Assembly: GCA_000226015.1 (NCBI GenBank)
Contig: JH154128.1
Coordinates: forward strand, 99,768-132,751
Direction: 5' to 3'
Source: Mnemiopsis leidyi
Taxonomy: Eukaryota > Ctenophora > Tentaculata > Lobata > Bolinopsidae
Length of the DNA: 32,984 nt
Position 1 is the stretch's first letter; the number at the start of each line of letters is the position of its first letter. Positions 31,981 through 32,984 of this stretch are shown here, in pieces. A program made the position numbers and the translations under genes. The notes beneath the pieces were generated by a model, which did not search any database, had not been told where the DNA came from, and saw only the letters and a program-made list of their open reading frames with translations.

Positions 31981-32443
31981 ACTGGGTGAGTCAATGTCTT
32001 GTGAAACCTTTATTTGAGGGCGATGGCAAATGGCTGCAGCAGTTTTGCCACCCTTGTCCCACATAGACTTATATTTCATGGCATTATCTTTTGACAGAAT
32101 TGTACAATGACATTCTGTGTCGCACTTTTGACTCGAATAAAATTAAAATATGGAAATTCTTTACAAATATGATCGCATCAGAAATACACAAAGTTATTTA
32201 TGATTTGATGACGCTATACACATGATATTTGTGTGTCATGTGGAAACATCAAGCATGATACTATGATAGTGATCTAACATGGATGACCATTACGTTAAAT
32301 TTGACATCAAGGATATCAAATTGGCGGAAATTTGACCGAAAGAGAGAAATGGTGGGACTACTGTAATTTATTATCATGTTAAAGAATAAAGCGTCCCAAA
32401 CTAATGTAAGCTAAATTCCAAAAATGATTCTATCTAAAAAATT

Positions 32444-32984
32444 GTCAAACAAAATCTAAAAAAAGAAGAAGTAAAAGTCCTACTCAAAGTAGTGAGAACG
32501 TGTTAAACAAAATCTTGAAAAACGAAGAAGTAAAAACCCTACCCAGAGTAGTGAGAACTGAGAACGTGTTAAACAAAATCTTGAAACAAAGAAGAAGTAA
32601 AAGTCCTACCCAGAGTAGTGAGAACGTGTTAAACAAAATTTAGAAAAAAAGAAGAAGAAAAAGTCCTACCCAGAGTAGTGAGAACGTGTTTAACAAAATC
32701 TTGAAACAAAGAAGAAGTAAAGTCCTACCCAGAGTAGTGAGAACGTGTTAAACAAAATCTTGAAAAAAAGAAGAAGTAAAAGTCCTACCCAGAGTAGTGA
32801 GAACGTGTTAAACAAAATCTTGAAACAAAGAAGAAGTAAAAGTCTTACCCAGAGTAGTGAGAACTTGTTAAACAAAATCTTGAAACAAAGAAGAAAAGTC
32901 TTACCCAGAGCAGTGAGAACGTGTTAAACAAAATCTTAGAAAACAAAGAAGAAGTAAAAGTCCTACCCAGAGTAGTGAGAACGT
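32444..32984. repeat. 60-bp minisatellite, about nine copies, running off the window
   Basis: Unit starts AAACAAAATCTTGAAACAAA and contains GAAGAAGTAAAAGTCC, TACCCAGAGTAGTGAGAACG and TGTT. Copies differ by substitutions and 1 to 6 base indels, which shift the frame between copies, so the apparent 20-residue repeats (SKSPTQSSENVLNKILKQRR) are not a continuous protein. The left end is degenerate; the right end is not reached. Confidence 0.93.

Larger units (their letters stand above)
30558..32443. other. Probable intron of the myosin light-chain gene
   Basis: No light-chain exon or other gene was found on either strand. The region holds a 97-bp duplication (31488-31681) and a 32-bp repeated segment (31864-31895 and 31949-31980). 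Open frames over the duplication reflect the repeat, not a gene. Confidence 0.45.

Noticed and set aside
32690-32927. 20-residue repeat proteins on both strands of the 60-bp array
   Set aside because: Indels between copies shift the frame; no start, splice site or unique coding flank.

Overview
This window is eukaryotic and metazoan. Genes are split by GT-AG introns of roughly 90 to 1,600 bases, intergenic DNA is AT-rich, and the recognisable proteins are animal families: MDM1, an SLC22-type transporter, Ly6-like three-finger proteins and a myosin essential light chain. I see no bacterial operons, tRNA, rRNA or CRISPR. I cannot name the phylum from the sequence. The window starts upstream of an incomplete MDM1 gene and ends inside a minisatellite.

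Layout. 1-805: non-coding DNA with a GGACGTTTTCGTC motif cluster and a CCGCA-rich block. 806-6010 (+): nine confident exons of an MDM1 orthologue, all in compatible phase up to the stop codon. Its 1.57 kb fifth intron carries a compact antisense gene (3688-3026, -) with its own TATA box, signal peptide and poly(A) signal. 6011-8381: no gene seen. 8382-11972 (+): eleven exons of a divergent SLC22-like major facilitator transporter, 5' end unresolved. 13803-13002 (-) and 20566-19708 (-): two paralogous two-exon genes for secreted, probably GPI-anchored 12-cysteine Ly6-like proteins. Between them lie a PIF/Harbinger-like MITE (14950-15423), a foldback element built of a short motif (about 15716-16270) and a 27-bp minisatellite interrupted by an assembly gap (17390-17975). 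20.6-30.1 kb: gene-poor, with short repeats, hairpins and candidate regulatory sites only. 30557-30136 (-): the last two exons of a myosin essential light chain; its upstream exons lie beyond the right edge or were not found. 31.4-33.0 kb: duplications and a 60-bp minisatellite.

The genes do not form a pathway. MDM1 is a centriole and microtubule protein, the transporter a plasma-membrane carrier, the Ly6-like proteins cell-surface molecules and the light chain a myosin subunit. The most interesting items are the intron-nested antisense gene, the duplicated C-terminal motif in MDM1, the paralogous 12-Cys Ly6-like pair, the foldback element, and a 17-bp tandem array directly at a 3' splice site. 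Several long open frames have no ATG at their apparent start; I placed starts at real ATG codons or left them open.
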